From Oreohelix idahoensis (taxonomy: Eukaryota; Mollusca; Gastropoda; Stylommatophora; Oreohelicidae), in contig JAMPIV010000277.1 in NCBI GenBank assembly GCA_024509875.1, positions 389,629 through 453,628 of the forward strand: a stretch of DNA of 64,000 nt. The letters run 5' to 3'. Both the position numbers and the translations under genes were made by a program. The notes beneath the pieces were generated by a model. The model was not told where the DNA came from. It saw only the letters and a program-made list of their open reading frames with translations, and searched no databases. The first letter of the stretch is position 1, and each line of letters starts with the position of its first letter. This document shows positions 22,630-34,945 of this stretch, in pieces.

Positions 22630-25152
22630 TGTAGCAAAAGTAATTTTTGCTGGGGAGGTTAAGATGTTATTCCTAACAAGAAAGATAGTTGTGTCTGTGT
22701 CAACTGTGTGAGGTCAAGCACATGTAGGTCCCTGACTCTAAAAAAGATGATGATGATGATGATGATGATGATATATATATATCAAGGAACCTAACGCTAC
22801 CTCCCTAGATCTCACACAGTCCGTATTTTGATTCTAGTGGCTGGTGTATGATGTCTCTAGTGTCTAGGGGTGAAATGAAAATGATGGTACATCAACACAA
22901 TACACTTTAACTCACTATAAGAAAGTAAATAAGACTGTGGTTAAAGTTTTCTTTTAAAATTGGAATGTTTTTTTCTTTGTACAATTTAATCTGCCTGTCC
23001 CGCCATCTCTTTTGGACAGGTCTTTGAAAATGAGGAAATATATTTACATATAATGCTTTAACGAACATATATGGACTCTTGGTCCTATGAATGTAATGTT
23101 ATTATAGAGTTCCTGTAGGTGTATTCACAGACTAAAACTTTAATAACTGCTATTGTTAGTCATTGGTTATGAGGAGCTGCTGTTTTCATCATTCCCCATA
23201 TAATTCAGTTTTATTTTTATAAGAACCAGTTTATTAGGAGGAAGTGTCAGATGTCCCAGCTGTTAACGTGTCACCTGGGATTCTTGGTATGACGATAATA
23301 AGTCAGGATGTCATTGCAGATATAATAGATCAGCACCCACACAAGCTCCTTCAGGCTATCAGCTGACAGCAACTTTTAAATGGAGACTTTTATCTTTTCA
23401 CTCACTCATCAGGTTTCCTGTCACCGGATGGTAACAGGAAATAAAAACTCTGCAATAAAAAGACACCCTGGCCTTTTCATATCTGATCACAACTTCTTAT
23501 CACTATGTATACATGATGGTATGGGGGTCAGCCTCGTGTGCATTCATGTGCATCAGCCCCTAATTATATGACTCACACCTTTCTGTGACCACACCTCAGG
23601 TCCCTATGGCAGATACGCCACTGTACTTTTACCTAGTTTGCTTCAATACAATAACGTGGAGTAACCACATCTCCTTTTATATGATATTTCTTTTCTTTTC
23701 TAAATTATAAACGCTCTAGGCATGTTAAAGAGTGTTCATGGAACACTAAGGCTTCCTAACATCTTCCAATACAAAATAGTTAATACAAAATCATAATAAT
23801 ATGCAACAGTAAAATACAGTTCAATGTGAGGACTCAATAATGTTTGCTTCCGGCATGTCCTTCACTTTTCCCCATAGCAGTATCTAACTTGTGCAGTTTT
23901 AATCAAGCATGTAAATACATAAAGCATTCTTACCACTAGTTCAAAGAAATATGTCACAAATAACGTTGACTGGCAAAGAATATGGCCACAGTTTTGCTCT
24001 GCCTCGTCCAAGCTTGTGAATTTAGTAGTTAATTTTACAATTTATCACATCTGCTCTCAACGTAGTTGTTTGTATAAAATTTTCTAGTCAAATGGCCACG
24101 AGACCACTATGCCTCTTGCCAATATCTATTAGAGCCGACCAATGAAAGCAGGCATTACTAAATAATTTTGAATTTAGTTTGAAAAAACAAAACAATTCCA
24201 AACAAACTGTGTGCCTCGTAGTCCATTGGTCAGTCTGCGTTAGTTATGCCAATAGAAAAAGATGTTTAGTTTTAGTTAACATTTTTCCTATCTCCCCCTT
24301 TTACTCCTATACTCTTATACCAACCAATAGGATTTGAATTACTCCAATGCCTCTTTTTTAAACTAGCGTCCCCAATAACGTTATGTGTAACGAGCAAGAA
24401 CAACAGTCTGTCCGTCCAAGCTTTCTTAGACATATAGTATTTTCTCAATAACTTGGCTAATACTTGGACTACCATATTTTTTAAAACATATTTTTGCTCA
24501 GGGGACTCTAAGCTATACTACCATATGATTTTTATGGTCAGTTTCATTATGGTTCAGATTTTCAGTTTTGTCACTGTCAATCGTCAAATATAACTTTTAC
24601 ACAAGTCGGCCATCTTCCCCCCTTGTCTCTATCAATTCTTTCATTATTCAAATAAACCAACTAGTTTGAGTGACGTCAGAATTTTACCGCTAGGAGGAAA
24701 TGGAAAACTGTCTGTGTGTTTGTCTCTGCTGGCTTTGCCCACAGCGTGTATATATTAAAGAGACCGCTTGCAGAGCGAAGAGGGGTTTTTCAAAACTTTG
24801 GTAGTGTTGGCGTTAATTATTACAATCGTCTTGTTCTTACTACTGGGAAATGTCCGAATTATAACAAATTTTAGTGTTAAAGTTAACATATTACGTTAAT
24901 TCAAACTTTATCCGCCCTTTCGTGCAGCAGATCGGCGAGATGTTAAAATGTTTATTGTACGTTTCTAAACCAAAACTAAAAGCGTGTTAGATTTTTACGG
25001 CGGGTCATTTATTAAGCATTTCCACTGCACAAAAGGCAGCGCTCTACTGGCGTTGAAGATGAAAATAGTCAGACACCTGAGGGCTGGTGTATTTAGTATT
25101 ATAGGACTAAAATCTTACTGAAATAAGCGATTATCTCACAAATTTCGCTACA
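22630..25152. mobile_element. LTR-like insertion (solo LTR), copy 1
   Basis: A 2523-bp insertion begins TGTAGC and ends GCTACA, is flanked by the 5-bp duplication GCTAG (22625-22629 and 25153-25157), and exactly interrupts the RTE reading frame. TG...CA ends and a 5-bp duplication are the hallmarks of LTR-element integration. There is no coding sequence inside and no internal LTR pair, so it looks like a very long solo LTR. Its left part (CTGTGTGAGGTCAAGCACAT, later GTGTCTAGGGG) resembles copies 2 and 3 at 39106 and 49485. It contains a (GAT)n tract at 22748-22770. Confidence 0.85.
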
Positions 25153-25157
25153 GCTAG

Positions 25158-26510
25158 TAAGAAAAGAAATGGAGACCAGAGGCATCCCTGTGGCAATCCC
25201 GTTCTTATCCCAAACGGTTCCGTAAGTTGTCCTTCATGAAGAACTCTGCATGTCATGTCTTCTTAGGTTTTCTTTATTAAATTAATGATCTTCAGGGGAA
25301 CTCCATAATGCCTCATCAATTTCCAAAGTGATTCTCTGTCTACACTGTCAAATACCTTTTCGTAGTCCACAAATCCAATTTATAGTAGTGAATTCCTTTC
25401 CAGACTTTCTTCAACTATTATTCTCAAAGTGGCTATCTGGTCTGTAGGATCTGTTTGGTCGAAAACCTGCTTGTTCATCTCTCAGTTTATTGTCTATGGA
25501 CTTTTTTAATCTCTCGAGGATGATCCTGTTTAATACGTTTCCATGCACCGATAGTAACATTATTCACTTATAATTTGTGCACTCTTGTAAATTTCCCTTC
25601 TTATGCAGCTTAACCAGATATCATTCCTTCCATTCTGCTGGTATCTCTTCCCTTTCACAGACTTTACCAAGTTATTTATGAATGGAGGCATATCTGGAGT
25701 CATCCTTATATGACCATCAGCTATGCACAATGCTACAATTTATGTATGTGGAAGTGAACCTATGTCTGTGAGGCTAATTACACCCTCATTGACTTTTGAA
25801 ATCATCCACACACTTCCAGGGTTCCCCATGTGGTGAAACGTGTTGAGAGCCCAGCATTGCACACTAAGCTTGGAGAAGTCACTTGAGCACCAAGTATAAT
25901 TCTTTGGCTTTGACTTGGTTGACTGCATGCAGAAAGTCTTAGTGGCTCTGTGCAGGACGTGACAATTCCTTGGGAGAGCCCAGAACCAAACCACGGTATT
26001 TTAGCTCTGCATAATTGGAGAGCCTCCTTGGATGGCGGGGAATGCACAGTATGCCCCGTACGTCTTACTCCTAGCTTGGGACCAGATGTGACGATCCTTT
26101 AAATACAAGCCTAAGCTGGAGAAACTAGAGCTCATGGCTTCAACTCAAGATGTTTCGGAATGGCAGAAAATCCACAGGAAAAGCCTAGACCTACAGTGAA
26201 GATAATACAAAGGAGTCTTCAACTTGGTATTGGCTGCTAAAGAGCGAGAGGCTCAGCAGCCCTAGTTAAACAATAGCAACAACCAAGTAATTTATATAAC
26301 ATCTCTGTAGCCGTGTCAATATCTGCTTTGATGGCCTCTGCTGGAGTGTTATCTGGCCCAGCTGCTTTTTCATATCTTAGAAGCTTTGTGGCTTTCTTTA
26401 TTTCTTCTTTCGTTGGTCTTTCACGGTTAATTTGTAGATCTTCTTCTGCTTTCTGGATGTCTGTGGGGTTGTGTGGAGCTGGTCTATTGAGAAGGTCCAC
26501 AATGTGACAT
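25158..26510 (-). pseudogene. RTE-like LINE ORF2, N-terminal half of RT
   Basis: The minus strand reads from 26500: NRPAPHNPTDIQKAEEDLQI, RPTKEEIKKATKLLRYEKAA, GPDNTPAEAIKADIDTATEM, LYKLLG. It resumes after a 0.6-kb insertion with KVCEREEIPAEWKE, HKKGNLQECTNY, NVLNRIILERLKKSIDNKLR, DEQAGFRPNRS and GIRTGLPQGCLWSPFLFLLA. This is the fingers and palm of an RTE-clade RT, the same element as 21735-22629. Stops and frameshifts are numerous. Confidence 0.85.
25680..26282 (+). mobile_element. 0.6-kb retroposon inside the RTE LINE
   Basis: The 603-bp segment is flanked by 13-bp target duplications CCAAGTTATTTAT (25667-25679) and CCAAGTAATTTAT (26283-26295, one mismatch). Its right end is CAA-rich (AACAATAGCAACAA), suggesting a plus-strand tail. 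Conceptual removal restores the LYKLLG-KVCEREE reading of the host LINE. No protein or Pol III box was recognised, so it is an unclassified SINE or other short retroposon. Confidence 0.72.
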
Positions 26511-27469
26511 AACTTGTGCTCTCTCTTCTCCTCTCCGGCAGCTTTGAACTACATTTGTCGTGCGTACTGAATTATGTGCATTATTCAATGATTAGCACAT
26601 TCTAATTCCGTACCTCCCGACAGGTAATTGGTATTTTTCGTGTAATTGTTTACACTCCTTTCATTCATTTCGTGTAGTGTTTGTTTACATGCAAGCTGTC
26701 TCCATCAGCCCAGCATGGCTGGCGAGGTCATTTTCGTTGAGTGGCCCCGTGTATACACACGGAGTGCCGGTCTATTAGTGATCTGGTGACAAGTATAGAC
26801 ACGAATGATGTAAGGAAACTTCCGGGCAACCTGGTTATGATCAGGAAAAATTTAAGAAATTGTAATGTAAACATTACCAAGAATTGTCGGATGTAGCAAC
26901 CCCATATACAGAGGATGACTGTTTGAAATTTTCAAACGCATGAGTCATACAGAAAACAACATGAGGAAAAGTTTTCATAACATGAACTTCGAATGCATTG
27001 GCTGGGATTTGAGGCGCAAATAAAAAAATCGCGTTGATTGGGACTTTGTCAAAAAACGTCAGGAGGAAGCATGGTCCGGGAACCTACGATATAACGTAGA
27101 ACAAGTTTAACATACGGCACTGCATTCCATAAATCGTCATTGTAGACAGCTCGGACCATTCAACAGAAAATAATAGAGTTGGATTCTGAATTTATTGGAC
27201 ATACAAAAACGTATTACGAGCATTTCTGTACACCAGTAGAAAACTCGCCAGTATTAATACGGAACCTGGAATTCTACAGGACCACTCACAAGTCACAGAG
27301 GGATTCTGAAATAGAAGCAATACCACAGACGTGTGTTCGCTTCATCTGCGTTAAGTTACCAAGACTATTCTACTGAGCAAGAAGTCTAAGATTTCTCAAT
27401 TTTTGAGGTGAATGTAACATATTTTTTGTGCTGTGAATTTGACTTGTTCATACATGCTAGTGGTGTTAA
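26511..27469. other. Unassigned sequence
   Basis: Ordinary-composition sequence. A short open frame at 27179-27376 shows no recognisable similarity. No repeat identified. Confidence 0.4.
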
Positions 27470-27620
27470 AGATGCATACTAGGCTGGCAACATTAGCATG
27501 TGAAAAGGATACATTCATGAACCACCACAGCAAGCGCAGGTGGTGGCTTCGTGCTAGTTCTCATGGAAGAACCAAAAGCGGAGGTAACCCCAGACTCCGA
27601 ATGGAGCAGGGAGTGAGTTA
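27470..27620 (+). repeat. Copy of dispersed 'GGCTGGCAA' short repeat
   Basis: Plus copy: TAGGCTGGCAACATTAGCAT, ATGAACCACCACAGCAAGCG, GGTAACCCCAGACTCCGAAT, GGAGCAGGGAGTGAG. It is closest to the reverse copy at 47140-47290. Confidence 0.65.
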
Positions 27621-28339
27621 TGACTACATCAACTTGTGAATAGTTGTATATTATCATTTGGTGAATGTTTGTAAATTTAATATGTTCCTTCAGGCACAAG
27701 CCACCGCCGCTGTCCAGTCAAAAATTTTTCCTTAAATTAACTGACATACTGGTGATTTTTCATCACATGCTCTGAGTGACATGATATACGCGCAGGGAGA
27801 GTAAAAATCTGAGAAAACAAACGGCTGACGGACAGCGGAAAAAGAACCTGATTTATATCAGGCAAACAAATATTTAGCAGCGGAATTTGTTTTTTTATTC
27901 CTTCTCAAGTTTGTGGTACCAGTACGAGGCGACCCGACTATTTGCGGCACGACCCGGAGAGAACATTTACTGGACTACTAAACTGTGGTTCGTAGCTTGA
28001 GATCGACATTTGAAGACTCTTGCCTTGACCCGGAGAGGTTACTTCCTGAACTGATCTGGAAACGTGCCCCTCACCACAGAGACGAATCTACGGAAAAGCA
28101 GCATCGCCATCTCAACATTTTGACAAGTCACATTTTTAACAGGCCAAAACCATGAACTGTATTTTAGTCCTAAAACCCAGTTTCAATAACGAAACTTATT
28201 TTTTTCATAATCAGCAGTCATATTTATTTACAAATGTTAAAGTAATTGATCATTAAATTTGTATAAGTTGATTTTGACAAATTCATTGTTGAATTAATCA
28301 TTACAGAGAGAAAGGCATACGTATGACACAGAACCTCTA

Positions 28340-28504
28340 GTGTCCGCAGTGAATATGTATAGTCAAGTGTTGTTTCGTAGCGCTTAGGGTTAGGATTAGA
28401 ATTAGGGTTAGTGTTAACCATAATACTAACCCTAATTCTAACCCTAATCATAACCCTTAAGCGCTACGAAACAACACCTAACTGCATATATTCACTGCGG
28501 AGCA
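28340..28504. repeat. Palindrome with telomere-like TTAGGG hexamers
   Basis: Two arms of about 75-80 bp are inverted copies (CCGCAGTGAATAT ... TGTTGTTTCGTAGCGCTTA and the reverse), with a centre near 28421. The inner part of each arm holds degenerate hexamers TTAGGG, TTAGGA, TTAGAA, TTAGGG. It looks like a foldback/MITE-like element. The telomere-like hexamers face outward-inward symmetrically and are too few to be a telomere. Confidence 0.8.
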
Positions 28505-28528
28505 AAAAGGTACGAAAGATAGGAAATT

Positions 28529-28675
<147 letters not shown>

Positions 28676-28683
28676 TGTATACC

Positions 28684-29636
28684 GGCGAACCCCCGTTTAT
28701 TCGACAGGTTAGGACCAGCGCACTGTCGAAAACCGGAAATCGTCGAAATGCGGAACCCTGTCTTTTTTTAGCTTGCAAATGCATTTTGGGCGCCGAAAAA
28801 CGTAAATAACGCACTGTATGTCAGTTGCTATATATATAAAGGTACAGTAAAATGAACAATAATGTATACCTATAAATATTTATCTTTTTGCATACGTGGA
28901 CGATGAATATATATATTTGAATGATGGTGGTTTGTTGAAGAAAGTCAGAATGAGATATTTGAGCCTCGTCATCGGAAACTTCAAACAATCTCATTCTTTT
29001 TGCAGAATAGGACTTTGATGGAGATCTTACAGGGGTTACTGTTGCTACTGATGTTGACGGCTCTGAATCTGAAGGGCTAGGGGTGATTGGCGATGGCTGT
29101 GGAGGTGGCGTCGTGAAATAGGAAAGCAATGAAGTTTGCCGTATTGACGTCTTTCGTCTTTCTCTAAGAAGTTCTCTGTAACAGGCTATTTGGTTTTGTA
29201 GGTCTCTATTTACTTTTGAACTTCTTTCGAAATTGGGATCGACCCTTTTCCAAAATGCAATTGCGTCCTCTATTTTGGCGAATCCTTCTAATTCTTTAGT
29301 CGTCAGCACCCTCGGCTGAGCCATATCATCAAGCAGGACTTCCTGTTCTCTGAACAGCCTTCTCTGTTCTTCAATTAACAGAAGATCTTCATCAGTTAGG
29401 GCCTCATTATGCGACCCAAGCAATTCTACAATATCTTCAGGCTGGACTTCCAGTTCTAAATCCTGTGCCATGTCAACAACATTTAAAGTGATTTCCTCCA
29501 CTGGATCATCAAAACCTTCAAAATCGTCCATGGGTGTGGGAATGAGTTTCTTCCAAACACATTTCAAATTTGTTTCTTTAACTTCCTCCCATGCATCTCT
29601 AATTATGTTAATACATAAGGAAGGGAAACCCGAGGC
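28684..29636 (-). pseudogene. pogo/Tigger-like transposase C-terminus with PIP box
   Basis: After an acceptor-like TTTACTGGTTACAG, the minus strand encodes AWEEVKETNLKCVWKKLIP, the end of a DDE_1 domain in Tigger/pogo transposases. An acidic tail typical of TIGD1-like proteins follows (LEVQPEDIVELLGSHNEALT, DEDLLLIEEQR). Further on, QTSLLSYF fits the PCNA-interacting (PIP) consensus Q-x-x-(L/I/M)-x-x-aromatic-aromatic, and a basic KRMR lies 38 residues later. The catalytic D/D part and DNA-binding CENPB domain are absent. The left edge, GGCGAACCCCCGTTTATTCG near 28683, resembles a Tigger terminal repeat. It is either a 5'-truncated transposon or the last exon of a domesticated TIGD gene. Confidence 0.75.
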
Positions 29637-29799
29637 CTGTAACCAGTAAATAAATATTAGACAAACATAAAGGTATATTATCAGGCACTCGTAAGAAATA
29701 AAGAAGTAGAAAACTAGACAACAGAAAAACAACAGACGTGAGTGGCTTACCCACTGGTTAACTAATTTACATTCGATTACATTCTTTCTTTGCAGTGGT

Positions 29800-29802
<3 letters not shown>

Positions 29803-29840
<38 letters not shown>
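29803..29840. repeat. (CA)n microsatellite
   Basis: Uninterrupted CA repeats, followed by a G-rich run at 29849-29868. Confidence 0.97.
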
Positions 29841-29842
<2 letters not shown>

Positions 29843-29869
29843 GGGGAAAAAAAGGGGGGGGGGGGGAAA

Positions 29870-30683
29870 GGGTGTTTAAGATTGTGACAAAACGGGGCGG
29901 CCCCTATCGATCTTTGTTTCACTCTGGCAGTATCGGTGCATTTGCGGTACAAATTTTTATTATTTGCTCTCAATTGTCGCACTTTTCTTTCTTTCTTTCT
30001 TTGTTATTTTTCTGCTAAGTAGCAAATATTTGAGTATTGTAGATTTGCTTGACGCTCCCTGTAGGTGATAATAATCACGTTTGCTTAACGTTACCCAGAT
30101 TTGCTGAGATAATTACTCGCCGTCGCAAGGGAGTGGCACAGCTTGGCTAAGATTAGCACAAGATCTCGTGTACCCGCGGAAACTTTTGACATAAGCGTTT
30201 CCTGTCTTACTTAATATGACAAGAGTACTTTCAGCAGTGGCGGTTCCAGGGGGTTGTCATTGGGGGTGCTGCACTGTTCATTCATTTAAAATACTATACG
30301 GTACATAACACTCACAAATTGTGACCACCATGTAAAATATCAACCCAGACACAAATGATTAGTGTCTTATCTCATCTAAAATCTGTCTCTGTCTGTAAGT
30401 TTGTACACAAGGGCATCGGACATCTTATTACCATATATGGGAGAGTTGACCTCTGCCTTACGTTCAAAATTATCCGATGTCGGAATATTTAGAAATTACT
30501 CCATAACCCGCCTGTTTGAATATGATTGGAGTTTTTTTATAGCTCACAACAAACGAAGGCGCGGGAGGCAGGGAATATAATCTGATCATTTTCTCAAGCT
30601 ATTTCACTTGAGAAAATTTCTCGCCAAGACACCAGATTGCTGCGGTGAAGAATTAGAATTCATATATTAGGACCTACAAGCTG
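29870..30683. other. Unassigned sequence before RTE LINE
   Basis: Holds TTTCTTTC repeats near 29987-30003. Nothing else recognised. The RTE element's endonuclease is not here. Confidence 0.4.
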
Positions 30684-32826
30684 GGAGAGCCAGAAATTAA
30701 GACCAGATATCAGGGGCTTATTGCTGCAGCGGTGAGCAACACAGAAGAACGACCTGATGACTTGGAAACCCTCTGGATTAAATTCAAGGATATCATAAAG
30801 ACAGCTGCTGCAGAAGCATGTGGTGAAGTCCGACTTGGGAACAAGAGAAAGAGGACACCTTGGTGGACAGAGGAAGTCAAAGAGAAAATAAGAGAGAAGA
30901 AAATGGCATGGAAACAATACTTAGGAGCTAAAAACACAACAGGACAAATGGAAAAAATATAGAGAATATGTGACACTCAGAACAGAAGCAAATAACAAAG
31001 TGCTAGCAGCAAAACAGAAGTCCTGGGAAGAATTTGGATAAAAGCTAGAAAAAGATGCACAAGAAAACCAGAAATTGTTCTATAAGACCCTAAAGAACAT
31101 GAGGAAGGAAAAACAATGCCCTCTCAAATTTATAAAGGACAAGCAAGGCAAATTGCTTACTGCCCCGAAGGAAGTAATGGAAAGATGGAAAGAATATTTC
31201 TCCGAACTCCTGGATGGTGAGCATAGTGAAGCATCAGAAATGATAAACACTAGCACAGAAAAGAAAACCAATGATAGTGAAGATGACATAAAGATGGAAG
31301 AACTGAAGGCAGCACTGGAGAAAATCAAGATGGGCAAAGCAGCAGGGCATGATGGTATAACGCCAGAAATGGTTAAGTTCATGGGAGCATCAGGCGACCT
31401 ATTACTCTTAAGGGTTCCACAGGCAGCGTGGTACAACAAGACCATACCAAAGGATTGGGAGATTGCCATCATAACACCAATTTTCAAAAAGGGTGACAAT
31501 CGACAGTGTGGAAACCATAGAGGCATATCCCTTCTCAGTGTCCCTGGTAAAATCTACTCTAGAATCCTATAGCAGAGACTCCGACGCCTAGCTGAGCCAC
31601 AATTGGATGAGGTCCAGTGCGGATTCCGAGCAAACCGAAGTACTCAAGACCTAATCTTCACACTCAGACAGCAGAGTGAAAGGGCCCTTGAGTATAAGAG
31701 TGAGATCCATCTTTGTTTCATGGATCTGGAAAAGGCGTTTGACAAGGTCCCCTGGAGCAAACTTTGGGACTGTTTGGCAAGGAAGAATATTCCAGCACCT
31801 CTGATTCATGCTATACAGAGCTTCTACAAGTCTTGCAGAAATTATGTGAGGACAGCAAACCGTAAGTCAGAAGAGTTCAGGACCACCACTGGTGTAAGAC
31901 AAGGTGATATCCTATCACCTTATCTCTTCTTACTCCTTATGGACGATGTCATCAAAGCATGTAAGGAGAGAACAAGAAAGTATTCAGTGGGGTACTGGAA
32001 GATGAGACAGGTCTATATTTCGGAGCTGGCATTTGCTGATGATGTTGCCCTGATTGCTAAATCAGAGGCACATCTCCAATCCAACCTGCAAGTCTGGAAG
32101 GAAGAGCTGGAGAAGAGAGGGATGGTCATAAGCAGCTCTAAAACAAAATCCATGGTGATATCACGAGAAGAAAAAAGACATCAGATTAAGCTGGGAGAAC
32201 AGGTCCTGGAGCAGGTTGACCACTTTAAATACCTCGGAGCTATTATAGACCGAAAGGGAGGCATCAAAGAAGAGTTGGCCACTCGAAAAGCAGCAGCTGG
32301 GAGACTTTTTCAAGCCATAAATCGAGGATTCCTCAGCAAGAGAGAGGTTGGTAAGAAAACGAAGATGGCTGTATACCGCTCCACCTATGTTCCAGTCTTG
32401 ACACATGAATGCGAGTTATGGGCAATGACTACAACCCATAAAAGCCAGATCCAAACCTCAGAAATGAGGTATCTGAAGAAGGTGGTTGAAGTAACAAGAA
32501 GAGACAAGGTACGCAACCAGACGATACGTCAAGGCCTTAAATCCTACCCCCTGCAGACCCAAGTAGAACAGTCCCAATTAAGATGGTTTGGCCATGTCTG
32601 CAGAATGGGAGAAGATCGGATACCACGACAAGCATGAGAAACAAAGAGCCAAGGATCCAGACCCCGAGGACGACCCAGAGTCCGCTGGGAGGACAACATT
32701 AGACACTCTTTGAAGGATCGAGGACTAGAATGGAACCAGGCCAGGAGGAAGACAGCCGATAGGATAGTCTGGCGCTCTCTCTTCCAAACCTCTACACCTC
32801 ACGGTAGAAGGGGAACGACTAAGTAA
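30684..32826 (+). pseudogene. RTE-like LINE ORF2, 5'-truncated, nonsense-mutated
   Basis: One nearly continuous plus-strand frame encodes the post-endonuclease linker (TPWWTEEVKEKIREKK), RT fingers (MGKAAGHDGITPEMVKF, WEIAIITPIFKKGDNRQCGN, HRGISLLS) and palm (VQCGFRANRSTQDLIFTLR, MDLEKAFDKV, GVRQGDILSPYLFLLLMDD, ELAFADDVALIA). The thumb (HFKYLGAIIDRKG) and tail (LRWFGHVCRMGEDRIPRQA, RPRGRPRVRWED) follow. It copies element RNA during target-primed insertion. Four in-frame stops (near 30960, 31039, 31570 and 32635) disable it, but motifs including FADD are intact, so decay is recent. The AP endonuclease is missing through 5' truncation. Confidence 0.92.
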
Positions 32827-33124
32827 GTAGTAATTCCTTCTTAAAATACCGGACACCTTTTATTGGAGTATTCTTCAGGACTTACAGTATATCCCAGGAA
32901 ATCTCTAACATTTTAATTAAGGAAAACGGGACTGAGGAAACTGAAGTACCACACACGAAATCAGAGAGGGAACTTATTAAATTAACGACACCCCAGATGC
33001 GTGTAAGAGGCCGATTCAAGTCTCTTTTATTCATCTGAGCAAAATGTCTGTGAGTCAAGATTGGCGTAAGTTGTGATTTACATTTCATATTTTATTACTA
33101 ACTTGGGAACTAACATATATATAT
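32827..33124. other. Short unassigned stretch between LINE and LTR element
   Basis: Probably the LINE 3' UTR and old flanking sequence. It ends in a TA-rich run against the LTR. Confidence 0.4.
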
Positions 33125-34909
33125 ACGCTCTCACCTGTCAAACTGTCCTACGCCGCCACCTGACACACTCAACTATCACACACACACACACACTCATGTG
33201 TGTCATCCAATGCGACTAGTAAGGTGTTGTGCGTGGGGCTGGCAATCTCACCATGTAACACAGGTTGCTACGGAAACCACTACTGCAAGAGCATACACTC
33301 AGCTATCACACACACACACACTCATGCATGTCGTCCAATGAGACTAGTAAGGTGTTGTGCGTGGGGCTGGCAATCTCACCATGTAACACAGATTGCTACC
33401 GAAACACTACTGCCCTAGCATATGAATACTTAATATGGAGGCAAACCACACTGTTGGCCCCATGCTCCCTCAGGAGCGGAGAAGAGAAATATATACCTTG
33501 AAGTGAGCCCACGTGCTCTCACAACCATTCCTCACATAACCATAATTAAATAATCATAAAATGGACATAAAATAATATTCAATTATATGTACAACAAATA
33601 CTCTCAATAACGAGAATAAACCACCACCTCACAACTGGTCTATCTCAATATTCGTTACTGCATTCGGAAGCATGTCGTATGTGACGACTGGTGCGACTGG
33701 GAATCTCATCACATGAAACACATCGTTACCGAACACAACTACTGCAATAGCATAAAAATGCTTCTTGTCGGCTTGTGATAGACACCAGCCACATTGGTGT
33801 TTCCATGCTCCGCCGGGAGCAACCAGAGAAACACATGTCTCAACAAAGGAGTGGCCTCGCGCTCTCCAGAAATCTAAATACATATTCTCACCTCACAGTA
33901 ACCCATTAAATATATACAGTAGAATTATGATAAGTAGGCTATCGTGAAATACACTCAATTACTTTTACATTAGAAAAATAAAATATAATTATTCTCGACT
34001 TAAACCAAACTGGAACTAAATACACAACGTGTCACATGGCGTAACATTATAGGTTTACCACGCGGGGCGTGTTATTCGCCGCTTTTTATACAGTCCTCGC
34101 CACGTGGCTACAATCTTGCTATTGTTAATCTTATCTACATTCCCGTGAAATAGCTTCATACTATATCTGCCTTTCTGATAACATTTCTGTCCAGTTTCAT
34201 GTATAAAATACTCTCCTACTAAATTTGCCCGGTTTGATGGATGAAATACTTGATACTAAATTCTCACATCTGGATTTAGGCTTTGCGTGCCTAATAAAAC
34301 CTATCCAGACATTATTTTCACTCATCTATCATTTCTTCAAGACTAAATCATAATGTCCTAAAAAGACATTTCCTTTGGAAACACATCTATCTATATCACT
34401 AAACATTAAAACAGACTCGTGCTGAATATAATTTCAGACTTCTAGAAAACTAACACTAATTTAAATTAACTCACATGTCATGTCTTTGTTCCCCTTCTAC
34501 CGACACAGGGCTAGCCTAACTTCGTATCTCTCTCGTCTTGTTTGTTATCTCTTCTGGACTGATACTTCTGAAAGGTCGCTGCTGGCCTTCGTAAGCTTTA
34601 TATAGACTGTTAAGCCTAAACACTCAACTTAGTCCGCGCGCGCCGTAATCGCGCTACTTAAATAACACTCGCGATATATTGCTTTAGGAATAGCGAAAAC
34701 ACAAATAAAACCTACAGCTATTATCAAATAACACAATTCTACACCACAACTATATGTAGGCTTTATTGTGGCCTAATAACATATCTTCTACTTCATCAAT
34801 CTTGAAGAATTTACATCTCAGCATGCTTCGCGCACTTCTAAAATACATGGGCGATAAATCTGCCCAAAAACAGGTAGGGGGCGGGCGTCTCCTTTTCGGC
34901 CCCATCACA
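33125..34909 (-). mobile_element. 3' LTR of Gag-LIN28 element (outer end missing)
   Basis: Positions 33125-34841 match 36899-38615 at the same spacing over 1717 bp, with only about five differences seen by eye. A further 68 bp reaches CATCACA at 34909 (TGTG on the element strand), just after a purine-rich AGGAGGGAGATG. About 290 bp at its outer (left) end, present in the other LTR, is absent. The LTR includes (CA)n tracts, two tandem and one further copy of the dispersed GGCTGGCAA repeat, and several small chance frames. Confidence 0.8.
33200..33840 (+). repeat. Dispersed short-repeat copies embedded in the LTR
   Basis: Two tandem units (near 33210-33290 and 33325-33480) share GTGCGTGGGGCTGGCAATCT, CACCATGTAACACAG and TTGCTAC. 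A third, diverged unit (33660-33840) reads GCGACTGGGAATCTCATCAC, ATCGTTACCGAAC, TTTCCATGCTCC. The same units lie in the other LTR (36985-37260 and 37434-37615). The LTR has therefore carried this repeat through transposition. Confidence 0.7.
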
Positions 34910-34921
34910 CATCTCCCTCCT
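34910..34921 (-). promoter_or_regulatory. Candidate polypurine tract
   Basis: AGGAGGGAGATG on the element (minus) strand lies directly before the TGTG start of the 3' LTR and about 25 nt after the gag stop codon. This is the expected place for the plus-strand primer of an LTR retrotransposon. Confidence 0.6.
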
Positions 34922-34945
34922 GATTTTGTTGTCGTCCCGACAACA

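Noticed and set aside
28404..28450. Interstitial telomere
   Set aside because: Only a few degenerate hexamers per arm and arranged as a palindrome, so it is not a telomere array.
33200..33501. Regular spaced repeats suggesting a CRISPR-like array
   Set aside because: Only two tandem units with CA microsatellites inside an LTR of a eukaryotic element; no array structure.
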